Shown here piece by piece: positions 6,911 through 13,685 of a DNA stretch of 13,880 nucleotides (positions are counted from its first letter, which is position 1; the number at the start of each line of letters is the position of its first letter). The stretch is taken from NCBI GenBank assembly GCA_016936785.1, contig JAFGXE010000068.1, forward strand, positions 1-13,880. Direction: 5' to 3'. The notes under the pieces are model-generated. The model was not told the DNA's origin, made no database searches, and saw only the letters and a program-made list of their open reading frames with translations. Origin of the DNA: Alphaproteobacteria bacterium. Its GTDB lineage: Bacteria > Pseudomonadota > Alphaproteobacteria > Rs-D84 > NBLK01. The position numbers and the translations under genes are program-made.

Positions 6911-8178
6911 AGAAAAGAGAATCTGGGCTCAGCCTTCTTGAAGTTATCTTCGCCATTTCTATTTTGATGGCAGTCTCTCCTTTTGTTTATAAACAAATGA
7001 ATAGACAAACACAAGAAATCCGAAATGTTGCGGTTGCTAAACAACTTGATCGTTTAAAATATGCCGCAAATAACTTCGTCTCCGTTCATCATGATTCTTG
7101 GGAAAATGATTTCTCAGAGAGTTATTTTGATGCGCCACTCATTACGAAACTAAAAGACTACGGGCTTTCTGAATCATTTAAACATTTTTCAAGCATTATT
7201 CAGAAATATCAACTTTCCGTAAAGAAAGAAGAAAATGAAACTGGATCTCAAACAACATCTTTTCTAATTGCCTTTTTGACAAAAACAACAACAGCAGTGC
7301 AAGCTCTTAAAATCATTGAGCATATTGGACCAGATGCAGGATATGCAGAAAACGGAACCGCTTATGGACAAAATAACAGTTGGAAAGAAACTTTAGATGG
7401 TGTCGATCATGCAATCGTCATGAAGATATTTGTTTCAAAAGGGGCTTTTCAAGAAACATCCCTTCTTTCTCGAACAATCCAAGCAGATCTCCCTGAGGCA
7501 AATAGTATGGAAACAAATCTCTATTTTGATAGCCAGTATGACATTGACAACGTTCAGGATATTTTCACAAAAAATGTTGTCGTAACTTATCCCGGATATA
7601 TGCGCACGAACAATCTTTACATCAATACGGAAGAACTTACAAACAGAAATAAAACGCCTGAAAGCACGTTTTTCTATGCAAAAACGGGATATTTTTATAA
7701 CACACTTTATCTTTCAGGAACAGATTCTTCTGTCAAACAAATATCAAGCTCAGACAAGCTAATTTCTAAAGGAACAATGACAGCTCAATCGCTTTCAAAT
7801 CAATATGGAGGAAGTAGTTATTCTGTTTCTCTCATCCAAGAAGAAGACGGTGCTTCCATCACAGTGGCTGATACTGTCGAAACAACATTCTTAACTCTTA
7901 AAGGAGTTCAGAACACAGGATTCACCCCGAAAAAACTTTCAACAAATTTTCTTAAACTTTCACATCTGAATATATCGAATAATATTAAATTCACAAAGCA
8001 TGTCGAAGTAAAAAATGACTTTCTCATTAATTCTAACAACAAAGTTGTTTTTGTAAACGTCAATTTAAGAGGTCAAGCAAAAACTTGCAACCTTACGAAA
8101 GTTCTTGAAAATCTCGTTGGCGGAAACAATCAATGTCGAAACACAAAAATTGAACCAGGCGGAGGAGCAATTCAGTGA
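6907..8178 (+). CDS. Large prepilin-like protein 2, PilV-type tip adhesin candidate
   Basis: This 423-residue paralogue has the leader MKKRESG, cleavage at Gly7, Glu12 at +5 (LSLLE) and Pro25 at +18 (SPFVYKQ). It carries the same ordered modules: EHIGPDAGYAENG (138-150), a tryptophan at 159, then METNLYFDSQYDIDNV (201-216). The rest (about 220-423) is Ser/Thr/Asn-rich, probably beta-rich, and unlike genes 1 and 3. Its only two cysteines (394 and 410) are close to the C-terminus, which ends in EPGGGAIQ. The ATG at 6907 is preferred over an upstream in-frame TTG. A GAGGT ribosome binding site lies six bases upstream, the ATG overlaps the gene 1 stop, and homology to the prepilin leader starts there. 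Cotranslation with both neighbours is expected. The target or ligand is unknown. Confidence 0.75.
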   Translation: MKKRESGLSLLEVIFAISILMAVSPFVYKQMNRQTQEIRNVAVAKQLDRLKYAANNFVSVHHDSWENDFSESYFDAPLITKLKDYGLSESFKHFSSIIQKYQLSVKKEENETGSQTTSFLIAFLTKTTTAVQALKIIEHIGPDAGYAENGTAYGQNNSWKETLDGVDHAIVMKIFVSKGAFQETSLLSRTIQADLPEANSMETNLYFDSQYDIDNVQDIFTKNVVVTYPGYMRTNNLYINTEELTNRNKTPESTFFYAKTGYFYNTLYLSGTDSSVKQISSSDKLISKGTMTAQSLSNQYGGSSYSVSLIQEEDGASITVADTVETTFLTLKGVQNTGFTPKKLSTNFLKLSHLNISNNIKFTKHVEVKNDFLINSNNKVVFVNVNLRGQAKTCNLTKVLENLVGGNNQCRNTKIEPGGGAIQ

Positions 8179-9809
8179 TTAACTCATCCAGAAATCATGG
8201 TCGTATGCTTTTAGAAGTGCTTCTTGTGCTTGTAATTATATCAAGCATTCTTCCTTTTATTTACAAACAAAATCTTAAAAGAAAAGAGCTTCTTGAGACA
8301 GCAAGTGTCGCTTCTGAAATCCTTAAAATAAAATCTTCATTTAAAAGTTACCTTGAAAACACAACATCTCTGTTCAGCAATACAACCTCAACTCAGATTA
8401 AAAAAGTTCCCTTTAAGGATCTCTACATGAACAACCTTCCTTCCTCTATTCAAGAAAATAATAAATTTGGCATGCAGTATTCGCTCTTCGCAAAAAGATC
8501 TGTTTCTTCTCAAAATCATCCACAAATTGAAGGCCTTATTCTTCTTTCGAGTGGGGATTTTCCACCACTCAAACAACGCCAAACAGCCTCTCTCCTAGGC
8601 CCGGAAGGTGGATATATTGAAGACTCTTTTATCTATAGCTCAAGTCGATCTTGGATGGTTCTTCTAAGTGATTGGAAAATATCGAATACATCAGAAGGTG
8701 TTGTCTTTAAATTTGAGATTCAAGGGGACTCTCAAGGATATATTCATCGCATAGAAACAAATGAAACACAAAATCATACTATGCAAACAAATCTTTATAT
8801 GGGATATCACAATATTAAGGACGTGAAAGAAATAGATGCAGAACATATTGATATTTTTGAATCACTTTATTATCTAGAAGGTGCAACTGAGCAATCTTCT
8901 GGGAATCTTTCTGCTGGAGTTGAAAACCTAGAAGTTAAAAATGAGAGTAAAGAAATTGATCTTTCTGACTCTGACACAGGTTTTGGTGTCTACTCCTGTC
9001 TAGAAAATGAAGACAATGAATATCTTAATTGCCCAACAATTGAAACACTCCAAACAGATCAATTGAATGTCCTCGGAAATATAACTGTTGGAAATGAACT
9101 TACGGCTGAAGATCTTTCCGTAAAACAAACAATTTATCTTGAAGGTGACCTCACAACGCCAAAACTTAAAGTCTACAAAATAGAAGTCGATTCTATAGAA
9201 TTTCAAGCACCAAAAAATGATAATCCTTATAATGATCTTCCTTATGGAGAAGATGAAGGATATACAATCACGACACCAAACTTACTTGTAGATACCTTAA
9301 ATATTGGAAGCCTTTCAACAGAGCTCGGTATTTTTGATGATTTAGATATAACGAATGGAAAAGTTTATGACAAAGAACGCAGAATTCCCATCGGAATTTA
9401 CTCTGATACGCTTTCTACTAATGGAAATAATACGCTTTCTGTCAATGATATTATCTTACAAGACATTAATACTTGGGTTTGGGATACAGACACAGAAAAA
9501 GAAAGAATTAATCTTCTTCCATGTTCAAAAGAATCAGATTGTGTAAATTGTTGTACAAATCTTCTCTATGATTGTCTCACAAAAGGAATAGAAATTGACA
9601 TACCAGTTTCTCTCGATTTTCCTGGTTTTAGTGTGACAACAAAACCTAAATATAGCCCAAGCTTTGAAAAAGAGTCAGAAGTCATAACAGAATTCGGGGA
9701 ACACTCCATTATACCAGGGTTTATTGACACGATCCGACTTGGGGATATTATCCAGTGTTTAGAAACGATAAAAACAATCAAAACAAAACTTGAAAGAACT
9801 CTAAACTAA
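8175..9809 (+). CDS. Large prepilin-like protein 3, PilV-type tip adhesin candidate
   Basis: This 544-residue paralogue has the leader MINSSRNHG, cleavage at Gly9, Glu14 at +5 (RMLLE) and Pro27 at +18 (LPFIYKQ). LLGPEGGYIED (140-150), Trp160 and Trp167, and MQTNLYMGYHNIKDV (203-217) match the modules of genes 1 and 2. The middle (about 285-345) has strand-like short repeats (LNVLGNITVG, LTAEDLSV), reminiscent of phage-tail-fibre or beta-solenoid spacers. A cysteine cluster follows (450, 456, 459, 460, 467), with others at 275, 286 and 528. The start is GTG at 8175, with a strong GGAGGAG ribosome binding site formed by the last glycine codons of gene 2, and it overlaps that gene's stop (GTGA). 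recO begins one base after its stop. The prepilin call is firm; the role is inferred. Confidence 0.75.
   Translation: MINSSRNHGRMLLEVLLVLVIISSILPFIYKQNLKRKELLETASVASEILKIKSSFKSYLENTTSLFSNTTSTQIKKVPFKDLYMNNLPSSIQENNKFGMQYSLFAKRSVSSQNHPQIEGLILLSSGDFPPLKQRQTASLLGPEGGYIEDSFIYSSSRSWMVLLSDWKISNTSEGVVFKFEIQGDSQGYIHRIETNETQNHTMQTNLYMGYHNIKDVKEIDAEHIDIFESLYYLEGATEQSSGNLSAGVENLEVKNESKEIDLSDSDTGFGVYSCLENEDNEYLNCPTIETLQTDQLNVLGNITVGNELTAEDLSVKQTIYLEGDLTTPKLKVYKIEVDSIEFQAPKNDNPYNDLPYGEDEGYTITTPNLLVDTLNIGSLSTELGIFDDLDITNGKVYDKERRIPIGIYSDTLSTNGNNTLSVNDIILQDINTWVWDTDTEKERINLLPCSKESDCVNCCTNLLYDCLTKGIEIDIPVSLDFPGFSVTTKPKYSPSFEKESEVITEFGEHSIIPGFIDTIRLGDIIQCLETIKTIKTKLERTLN
9724..9751 (+). promoter_or_regulatory. 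Probable recO promoter inside the end of prepilin gene 3
   Basis: A perfect -35 TTGACA (9724-9729) is followed by a 16-base spacer and TATTAT (9746-9751, five of six matches). The predicted start is near 9758, about 53 bases before the recO GTG. It lies in coding sequence, so it could be chance, but the position suits a housekeeping gene that should not depend on pilus expression. Confidence 0.5.
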
Positions 9810-9810
9810 A

Positions 9811-10524
9811 GTGTCTCAAACTCTATCAGATCTTGGTTTTATTCTTTCTATCTCTGAAAAAGAGAACGGATTTCTCATGACACTTTTTTCAGAAAAATAT
9901 GGAAAGATTTCAGGGTTTTCAAAAATCTCAAAAAAAGATCACGCACATTTCCAACCGGGAAACCTTGTCACATTTTCACATTATGCCCGTCTCGAAGAAC
10001 ATTTGGGCACATTTAAAATTGATCTAGAACAATCCTTCCAGGACACTTTTCTTTTCCAAAAAGAAAAATCAAATCTCAGTTTTCTAATACTCAATCTTAT
10101 CTTTTATGGATTAGAGGAACGAACCGTTTACCCTCTCCTTTTTGAAAAATTAAAAAAAATATTCTTTTCTTGGAAACAAGAAAATACACATCCTTTAAAA
10201 GACTATTTTCTCTTTGAAAAAGCCTTTCTACAAGACACCGGTTTTGGGTTTAATCTCACGCAATGTGCTATCACAGGAACGAAAAAAAACCTTATTTACA
10301 TTTCGCCTAAAACAGGACAATGTGCATCACAAGAAGCTGGCGAAAAGTATAAAGACAAATTACTGCCCCTCCCACAATTTTTCATTAAAGATGGAACTCA
10401 TTTTTCTCAAAAAGAGCAAAAAGAGGCACGGGACACTCTTGTTTTTTTTCTAAGTAAATATTTTTCAATGCAACTTAAATCCTTCCTTCAAAAACGCGAA
10501 AAGTTTCTTTCTTATCTTGATTAA
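9811..10524 (+). CDS. recO: DNA repair protein RecO
   Basis: RecO works with RecR (and RecF) to load RecA onto SSB-coated single-stranded DNA in gap repair. The 237-residue product matches family length. The N-terminal OB-fold (about 1-80) includes LGFILSISEKENGFLMTLFS and the EKYGKISGFSK turn. The helical C-terminal domain has the alphaproteobacterial segment FGFNLTQCAITG (145-156), then YISPKTGQCASQEAG (163-177) and YKDKLLPLPQF (180-190). Cys152 and Cys171 remain, but there is no complete four-Cys zinc site. The start is GTG at 9811, one base after the preceding stop, with no good ribosome binding site. Translation may rely on termination-reinitiation or on the promoter inside gene 3. Upstream in-frame sequence offers no better start. 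Confidence 0.9.
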   Translation: MSQTLSDLGFILSISEKENGFLMTLFSEKYGKISGFSKISKKDHAHFQPGNLVTFSHYARLEEHLGTFKIDLEQSFQDTFLFQKEKSNLSFLILNLIFYGLEERTVYPLLFEKLKKIFFSWKQENTHPLKDYFLFEKAFLQDTGFGFNLTQCAITGTKKNLIYISPKTGQCASQEAGEKYKDKLLPLPQFFIKDGTHFSQKEQKEARDTLVFFLSKYFSMQLKSFLQKREKFLSYLD

Positions 10525-10545
10525 ACATAAATTTTAAGATATAAT
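10517..10545 (+). promoter_or_regulatory. Sigma-70-type promoter of rnhA, predicted leaderless start
   Basis: TTGATT (10517-10522), a 17-base spacer and a perfect TATAAT (10540-10545) lie directly before rnhA. Standard spacing puts the first transcribed base at about 10552, which is the A of the rnhA ATG. The -35 box overlaps the last codons of recO, and its TCTTGATT context is shared with the rimP and rpsU promoters. Confidence 0.75.
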
Positions 10546-10551
10546 GTCCCG

Positions 10552-10986
10552 ATGAAAAAAATCATAATCTACACTGATGGCGCATGTAGCGGGAATCCAG
10601 GAAAAGGAGGTTGGGGCTCTGTTCTCCTCTATAATCAAACGCAAAAAGACCTTTCTGGTTATGCCCCTCACACAACAAATAATCAAATGGAATTAACAGC
10701 AGTCATTGAAGCTTTAAAATCTCTCAAAGAACCTTGCCAAATTGATCTTTTCACAGATAGCAAATATGTCAAAGACGGAATGGAACAATGGCTTGAAAAC
10801 TGGAAAAAAAACAATTGGAAAACAGCCAATAAAAAACCGGTTAAAAACCAAGAACTCTGGAAAATATTAGATGAAAATTCTGCTAAACACAAAATCACAT
10901 GGTACTGGGTAAAAGGGCACACAGGAAACAAATGGAATGAACATGTTGATGCCCTCGCCTGCAAAGAAATTGAAAAACATAAATAA
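10552..10986 (+). CDS. rnhA: Ribonuclease HI
   Basis: RNase HI cleaves the RNA strand of RNA-DNA hybrids in the cytoplasm, removing R-loops and primers. At 144 residues it is close to the E. coli enzyme. The metal-binding carboxylates Asp9 (YTDGACSGNPG), Glu47 (NQMEL), Asp69 (FTDSKYV) and Asp133 (HVDALA), and the loop His123 (VKGHTG), all sit one residue before their E. coli equivalents. The basic handle region is present (about 80-100, with WKKNNWKTANKKPVKN). There is no Shine-Dalgarno sequence before the ATG, and the predicted transcription start coincides with it, so the mRNA is probably leaderless. The stop codon lies inside a large palindromic terminator shared with rpsU. Confidence 0.97.
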   Translation: MKKIIIYTDGACSGNPGKGGWGSVLLYNQTQKDLSGYAPHTTNNQMELTAVIEALKSLKEPCQIDLFTDSKYVKDGMEQWLENWKKNNWKTANKKPVKNQELWKILDENSAKHKITWYWVKGHTGNKWNEHVDALACKEIEKHK

Positions 10987-11019
10987 AAAACCGCTTTATA
11001 AAGCGGTTTTTTATTTATG
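10978..11019. terminator. Bidirectional intrinsic terminator between rnhA and rpsU
   Basis: This is a perfect 42-bp palindrome (21 + 21 bases, centre between 10998 and 10999). Its core AACCGCTTTA/TAAAGCGGTT is flanked by A6 on one side and T6 on the other, so it works as a terminator in both directions. The stop codons of the convergent genes both fall inside it: rnhA at 10984-10986 and rpsU at 11015-11017. Confidence 0.92.
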
Positions 11020-11221
11020 ATCCGAAGAAAATTCGTTCTTTAAACTGACGTTTACGTTCACGACGCACAGCTTCTTTCGCTTTGCGTTTACGTGCCTCCG
11101 TCTTTTTTTCGAAGTACGCGCGTTTTTTAATTTCGCCTGTAATCCCTTCTTTTGCAACGATCTTTTTCATGACACGCATTGCTTTTTCTACGTTATCATT
11201 TCTTACAACAATCTTTACCAT
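11015..11221 (-). CDS. rpsU: 30S ribosomal protein bS21
   Basis: bS21 is a small basic 30S protein near the anti-Shine-Dalgarno end of 16S rRNA, needed for efficient initiation. The product is 68 residues: MVKIVVRNDNVEKAMRVMKK, then a very basic Arg/Lys helix (KKTEARKRKAKEAVRRERKR), typical of the family, ending ERIFFGS. I chose the ATG at 11221 because homologues start MVKVVV. An in-frame GTG at 11233 would add MYDL. A GGAAGGGGG run lies about 11 bases upstream of the chosen ATG, a slightly long spacing. Its own promoter overlaps the end of engB. It converges on rnhA. Confidence 0.95.
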   Translation of the reverse strand: MVKIVVRNDNVEKAMRVMKKIVAKEGITGEIKKRAYFEKKTEARKRKAKEAVRRERKRQFKERIFFGS

Positions 11222-11272
11222 AAGGTCATACACCCCCTTCCGTACATCTTTAAGTTTCGAACAAGTCTCAGC

Positions 11273-11301
11273 ATCTTGCCATAGTTTTTTTTAAAAATCA
11301 A
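11273..11301 (-). promoter_or_regulatory. Candidate rpsU promoter overlapping the engB stop codon
   Basis: The minus strand has TTGATT (11301-11296), a 17-base spacer and CAAGAT (11278-11273), with an extended -10 TG. The -10 matches only three of six bases, but the -35 context TCTTGATT is the same as at rimP and rnhA. The engB TGA stop is part of the -35 hexamer. The predicted leader is about 45 nt. Confidence 0.55.
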
Positions 11302-11897
11302 GACATCAATTCAATCAGCTCATCTCTTAGAATATCCATCCCCTGTCCCTTCTCCGAACTTGTCATGAGAATTCGTGGAAAAAGAGCTGGATGCTTTTTA
11401 TATTGAACAACTGTTTCTTCTTGAAGTTTAATCGCTTGTTTATCAGATATTTTATCCGACTTTGTAAAAACAAGCTGATATGTGATGGCACATTCATCCA
11501 ACATTTTCATCATTTCGACATCATTTTCTTTGACACCATGTCGCGAATCAACAAGGAGAAATACACGCTTAAGAGGCACACGGCCACGCAAATAGTCCTT
11601 CATCAATCCTTGCCAACTTTTTGCAAGTTTCTTGGGTGCTTTTGCATATCCATAACCAGGTAAATCAACAAGCATTATCTGTTTATCCCAATTAAAGAAA
11701 TTCAAACTCTGTGTCCGCCCTGGTGTCGATGAAATACGCGCTAAGCCCTTTGTCTGTGTCAAAGCATTAATTAATGAAGATTTTCCGACATTCGACCGCC
11801 CAACAAAAGCAACCTCCACTAAATCAGAAACAGGAATCTGATCCAAGCGATTAAAGCTCCCTAAGAAAGTTGGTTTTACTTGGAAAAAGTCCTTCAT
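11298..11897 (-). CDS. engB: Ribosome-biogenesis GTPase EngB (YihA/YsxC)
   Basis: EngB is an essential GTPase of the TRAFAC class needed for late 50S assembly. The 199-residue product shows all G motifs: G1 GRSNVGKSS (33-41), G2 Thr58 in STPGRTQ, G3 DLPGYGYAKAPK (78-89), G4 TKSD (145-148) and G5 SSEKG (180-184). The DLPGYGYA form is diagnostic of the family. Its ATG overlaps the yidC stop codon by four bases (ATGA) and has no strong ribosome binding site, so it depends on translational coupling. The yidC-engB order is typical of alphaproteobacteria. Confidence 0.96.
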   Translation of the reverse strand: MKDFFQVKPTFLGSFNRLDQIPVSDLVEVAFVGRSNVGKSSLINALTQTKGLARISSTPGRTQSLNFFNWDKQIMLVDLPGYGYAKAPKKLAKSWQGLMKDYLRGRVPLKRVFLLVDSRHGVKENDVEMMKMLDECAITYQLVFTKSDKISDKQAIKLQEETVVQYKKHPALFPRILMTSSEKGQGMDILRDELIELMS

Positions 11898-13456
11898 GTC
11901 ATTGACCGTTTAATCAAAACTGTTTGCAAAAGTGAGAAAAGATTACTTGCCATCCAGTAAAGGACAAGACCCGCCGGCAATCCCCCAAACATCAGCACAA
12001 AGATAAAAGGTAAATATCCCATAATCTTACTCTGAGGTGTTGTTGATGTTGTTCCTTGAACTTTCTGCTGTGCCCACATAGAAATCCCCATCACAACAGG
12101 AAGCAGTCCAAGTGCCGGCAACCAAGTTGGCACGGTGAAAGGCAATAATCCAAAAAGATTAAAAAGCGATGTCGGATCCGCAAGAGACAAATCTGGAATA
12201 TAGAAAAATGAGGCCTGTCTCAAATCAATTGATACTGTCAACAAACGATAAAAAGCAAAGAAAACAGGAATCTGCAAAAGCATTGGCACACATCCAGACG
12301 CTGGTGAGACCTTATTATTTTTGTAAATTTTCATAATCTCTTGTTGCATCCGCGTTTTATCATGTGCAAATTTCGCCTGAATTGCTTTAATCTTTGGCTG
12401 AAGATCTTTCATTTTTGCCATAGCATGCAGACTTTTGCGAGAAAGCGGATAAAGCACAATGCGAATAATCAGAGTCAACATTAAAATCGCCCATCCCATG
12501 TTCCCAAACCATTTATTGAGCCATCTCAACGCTTGAGCAAAAGGTTTTGCAATAAAATAAAACCACCCGTAATCCACCGAATATGAGAGTTTATCAAATC
12601 CTTCATCTTCATACTTTTTAAGAAGCACTTCATCTTTTGGTCCAAGATAAACCTGAGAAATAACATGCTTTGATTCGCCTGCATGCAAAATAATATTCCC
12701 TGAGTTAAAGTCAGCTTGAGATTGTGTTTCTTTTCCTGAAAATCGCACATCCTGTGTCGGCAAATCTGTTCGTAGAACAGCCTCTGTATATTGATTTGTC
12801 CATCCAAACCAACCTTGTGTGCCAGAAAATTCAAGAGTCTCATCACGCACAGCAGAAACACTTTTTTCCTCAAGACTATTATTCAAATACCCAAGCCAAC
12901 CTTTATGAATGTAGCTATTTGATTTCGCCTCGCCTTTCTGAATAAATCGCCCATAGACAGAAACAGATTCATCAGTTCGCCCAACATTTAAAACATTTTG
13001 TTCAACAACAAAAAGAAAGTCATTTTTGGGATAAACCTTAATTTTATAAATAAGTGTTTTTGCTTTTTGCTGAAAAATAATTTCGTTTCCATTCTGAGAA
13101 ATCTTTTTCCAATGTCCTGCAACAGCACGCATTTCTGGTGATTGATGTAAGAATCCCCACTCTAAAACAAGATCCTCATTCAACAATTGAATCGGTTCTT
13201 TCTTCTTAACTGTTTTGAATAAGTCCTTAAAAATAGCAGAGTTCAGACGCATATTTTCGCTATCAAAAACTAAATTAAGTTTCGGCGTTTCCAAAGAGAT
13301 TGGAGAAGTTTTAAGCACTTCTGTTGTTTGAATAACATCTTCTTTCTTCTCAAGACCTTTTGCTTTCGGAAAGAAATATTGAACAATGATAAGCGAAATA
13401 AGAAAGAAAATAACTAATTTCAAAATTTGTGAGTTATTTGTTTGTTTTGCAGGCAT
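11894..13456 (-). CDS. yidC: Membrane protein insertase YidC/OxaI
   Basis: YidC inserts and folds inner-membrane proteins, alone or with SecYEG. At 520 residues it is the full Gram-negative form. TM1 is at about 11-29 (LKLVIFFLISLIIVQYFF) and a large periplasmic beta-domain spans about 50-290. The conserved C-terminal insertase core starts at FYFIAKPF (299-306), followed by TM2 with the groove arginine Arg332 (LIIRIVLYPLSR). A cytoplasmic coiled hairpin lies at about 345-385 (QPKIKAIQAKF), and three further TM segments reach LPAGLVLYWMASN (493-505). I chose the ATG at 13456 because AAGGA lies six bases upstream and it gives a proper N-terminus. An in-frame start at 13525 would lie deep inside yidD. 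yidD overlaps this start by 23 bases. Confidence 0.97.
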   Translation of the reverse strand: MPAKQTNNSQILKLVIFFLISLIIVQYFFPKAKGLEKKEDVIQTTEVLKTSPISLETPKLNLVFDSENMRLNSAIFKDLFKTVKKKEPIQLLNEDLVLEWGFLHQSPEMRAVAGHWKKISQNGNEIIFQQKAKTLIYKIKVYPKNDFLFVVEQNVLNVGRTDESVSVYGRFIQKGEAKSNSYIHKGWLGYLNNSLEEKSVSAVRDETLEFSGTQGWFGWTNQYTEAVLRTDLPTQDVRFSGKETQSQADFNSGNIILHAGESKHVISQVYLGPKDEVLLKKYEDEGFDKLSYSVDYGWFYFIAKPFAQALRWLNKWFGNMGWAILMLTLIIRIVLYPLSRKSLHAMAKMKDLQPKIKAIQAKFAHDKTRMQQEIMKIYKNNKVSPASGCVPMLLQIPVFFAFYRLLTVSIDLRQASFFYIPDLSLADPTSLFNLFGLLPFTVPTWLPALGLLPVVMGISMWAQQKVQGTTSTTPQSKIMGYLPFIFVLMFGGLPAGLVLYWMASNLFSLLQTVLIKRSMT

Positions 13457-13685
13457 GATTTTCCTTTTTATTTTGAGGCACAGGGTCATGTCCTGATCCG
13501 CCCCAAGGGTGACATCTAATGACACGTTTTATAGCAAGCCAACCGCCACAACGCAACCCATATTTTTCAATCGCTTCCGTTGCATAGTCTGAACATGAAG
13601 GAACAAAGCGACAGCTTTTACCAAGAAAAGGAGATAAAAATATCTGATACAAACGAATCGACTTTAAGACAATGAATTTAAACAT
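13434..13685 (-). CDS. yidD: Membrane protein insertion efficiency factor YidD
   Basis: YidD is a small inner-membrane-associated protein that aids YidC-dependent insertion. The 83-residue product shows the family signature: an amphipathic N-terminus (FKFIVLKSIRLYQIFLSPF), CRFVPSCSDYA (25-35) and RCHPWGGSGHDPVP (57-70). The invariant cysteines at 25, 31 and 58 are present. The gene overlaps rnpA upstream by 22 bases and yidC downstream by 23 bases, so all three must be cotranslated from one mRNA. An AAAGAGG sequence lies rather far upstream of the ATG. Confidence 0.96.
   Translation of the reverse strand: MFKFIVLKSIRLYQIFLSPFLGKSCRFVPSCSDYATEAIEKYGLRCGGWLAIKRVIRCHPWGGSGHDPVPQNKKENHACKTNK

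Noticed and set aside
5447..9809. Shufflon or invertible DNA segment in the prepilin genes
   Set aside because: I saw no repeated short inverted crossover sites and no recombinase gene. The C-terminal regions are separate full genes, not alternative cassettes.
10683..10964. 93-codon minus-strand frame inside rnhA
   Set aside because: It lies wholly within a gene with all RNase HI catalytic residues, has no family features, and no promoter or ribosome binding site.
11279..11297. Poly-T/poly-A run after engB as an intrinsic terminator
   Set aside because: No hairpin precedes the T-run on the minus strand. The run is better explained as the spacer of the rpsU promoter.
12526..12873. 115-codon alternative frame inside yidC
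   Set aside because: It is out-of-frame reading of the periplasmic domain of a clear yidC gene.
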